DNA of 64,000 nt from Trogon surrucura (taxonomy: Eukaryota; Chordata; Aves; Trogoniformes; Trogonidae), in contig CM036658.1 in NCBI GenBank assembly GCA_020746105.1, positions 18,026,689 through 18,090,688 on the forward strand, written 5' to 3'. The translations under genes were made by a program, and so were the position numbers. Under the pieces are notes generated by a model that saw nothing but the letters and a program-made list of their open reading frames with translations, did no database searches and was not told the DNA's origin. Positions 63,299 through 64,000 of the stretch are shown here, piece after piece; position 1 is the stretch's first letter, and the number at the start of each line of letters is the position of its first letter.

Positions 63299-64000
63299 GT
63301 CATGGTTTGACCCTGGCTGGCAGCCAGGTGCCCACACAGCTGCTCTCTCACCCCGCCTTCTCCACTGCACAGGGGGAGAAAATATATCAAAGGGCTCAAG
63401 GTTTGAGATAAGGACAGGGAGATCACTCTCATTTACCTTCCCAGGCAAAACGGACTTGATTTTGGGGAAGTTAGTTGGATTTATTAAAAGAACAAATCAG
63501 AGAAGAGTAGTGAGAAAAAAAAACCCAGATCTTATAACAAAAGCACCTTCCCCCATCCCTCCCTTCTTCCCAGGTTCAACATCAATCCCAGTTTATCCAC
63601 CTCCTCCCCCTGAGCGGCGCAGGGGGACAGGGAATGGGGGTTGTGGTCAGTTCATCCTACATTGATTCCACCGCTTCTTCACTCTGGGGGGAGGACTCTT
63701 CACTCTTCCCCAGGGCCGTTGTGGGGTCCCTCTCATGGGAGTCAAGCTTCACGCTCTCTTCTCCAGCGTCAGTCATCCCACGAAGGGCAATTCATCACAA
63801 ACTGCCCAACGGGAGACACCTCACGAGGGGCAGCCCACCCTTCGTGAGTCTGAGGCGCAGTCCTTCAGGGGAAACTGCTCCAGCGTGAGCCACCCACAGC
63901 GTCCCAAAAGTCCCACCAGCCAACCTGCTCCAGCGTGGGCATTTCCTCTTCCATGGGCTACAGGTTCTGGCAGCGACCTACTCCAGTGCAGGCTTCCCAC
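63299..64000 (-). mobile_element. ERV LTR, antisense, running off the window
   Basis: It starts TGTCATGGTTTGACCCTGGC, a common avian ERV LTR end in reverse. AATAAA on the minus strand is at 63480-63485. It is GC-rich towards the window end, with a recurring CTGCTCCAGCGTG-like motif near 63868, 63928 and 63978. The other end, the target duplication and any internal retroviral genes are outside the window. Confidence 0.85.

Overview
The window is vertebrate nuclear DNA, almost certainly from a bird. It has long AT-rich introns with GT-AG splicing. It is littered with CR1 LINE fragments (FADD reverse-transcriptase box, tails ending in repeats of ATTCTATGA) and with avian-type solo LTRs of endogenous retroviruses (TGT...ACA ends, 5-bp target duplications). 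No tRNA, rRNA, CRISPR or prokaryotic-style feature was seen.

Two protein-coding genes lie head-to-tail on the + strand. GKAP1 (cGMP-dependent protein kinase anchoring protein) has all eleven coding exons, from 5300 to 27349, giving a 365-residue protein. UBQLN1 (ubiquilin-1) starts in a CpG island at 34168. Ten coding exons (535 residues) lie in the window, and the last exon with the UBA domain falls beyond the right edge. In the human genome the same two genes are neighbours in the same relative orientation on 9q21, a segment largely shared with the avian Z chromosome, so Z (or W gametolog) origin is a reasonable inference that the sequence alone cannot prove.

Layout: 1-5256 is GKAP1 5' non-coding or intron DNA. 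5257-27349 is GKAP1, with CR1 copies in its second coding intron. 27350-33580 holds the GKAP1 3' UTR, a composite CR1 and otherwise unrecognised intergenic DNA. About 33580-34560 is the UBQLN1 CpG-island promoter and exon 1. 34327-49807 is UBQLN1 intron 1, the repeat-rich part. It contains three copies of one LTR family, one of them split by a 2.64-kb CR1 that itself carries a 456-bp LTR-like insert. 49808-62369 is UBQLN1 exons 2-10. The last 700 bases are another antisense LTR that runs off the window.

The two genes do not form a pathway. GKAP1 is a coiled-coil anchor for cGMP-dependent kinase I. UBQLN1 is a proteasome and chaperone shuttle factor. The points most worth a second look are structural: a GC-AG intron and a 23-nt microexon in GKAP1, the nested LTR/CR1/LTR-like insertion and inverted LTR pair in UBQLN1 intron 1, and a 29-T homopolymer abutting a UBQLN1 splice acceptor. 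I found no convincing new biological system; this is a standard avian locus with an instructive repeat history.
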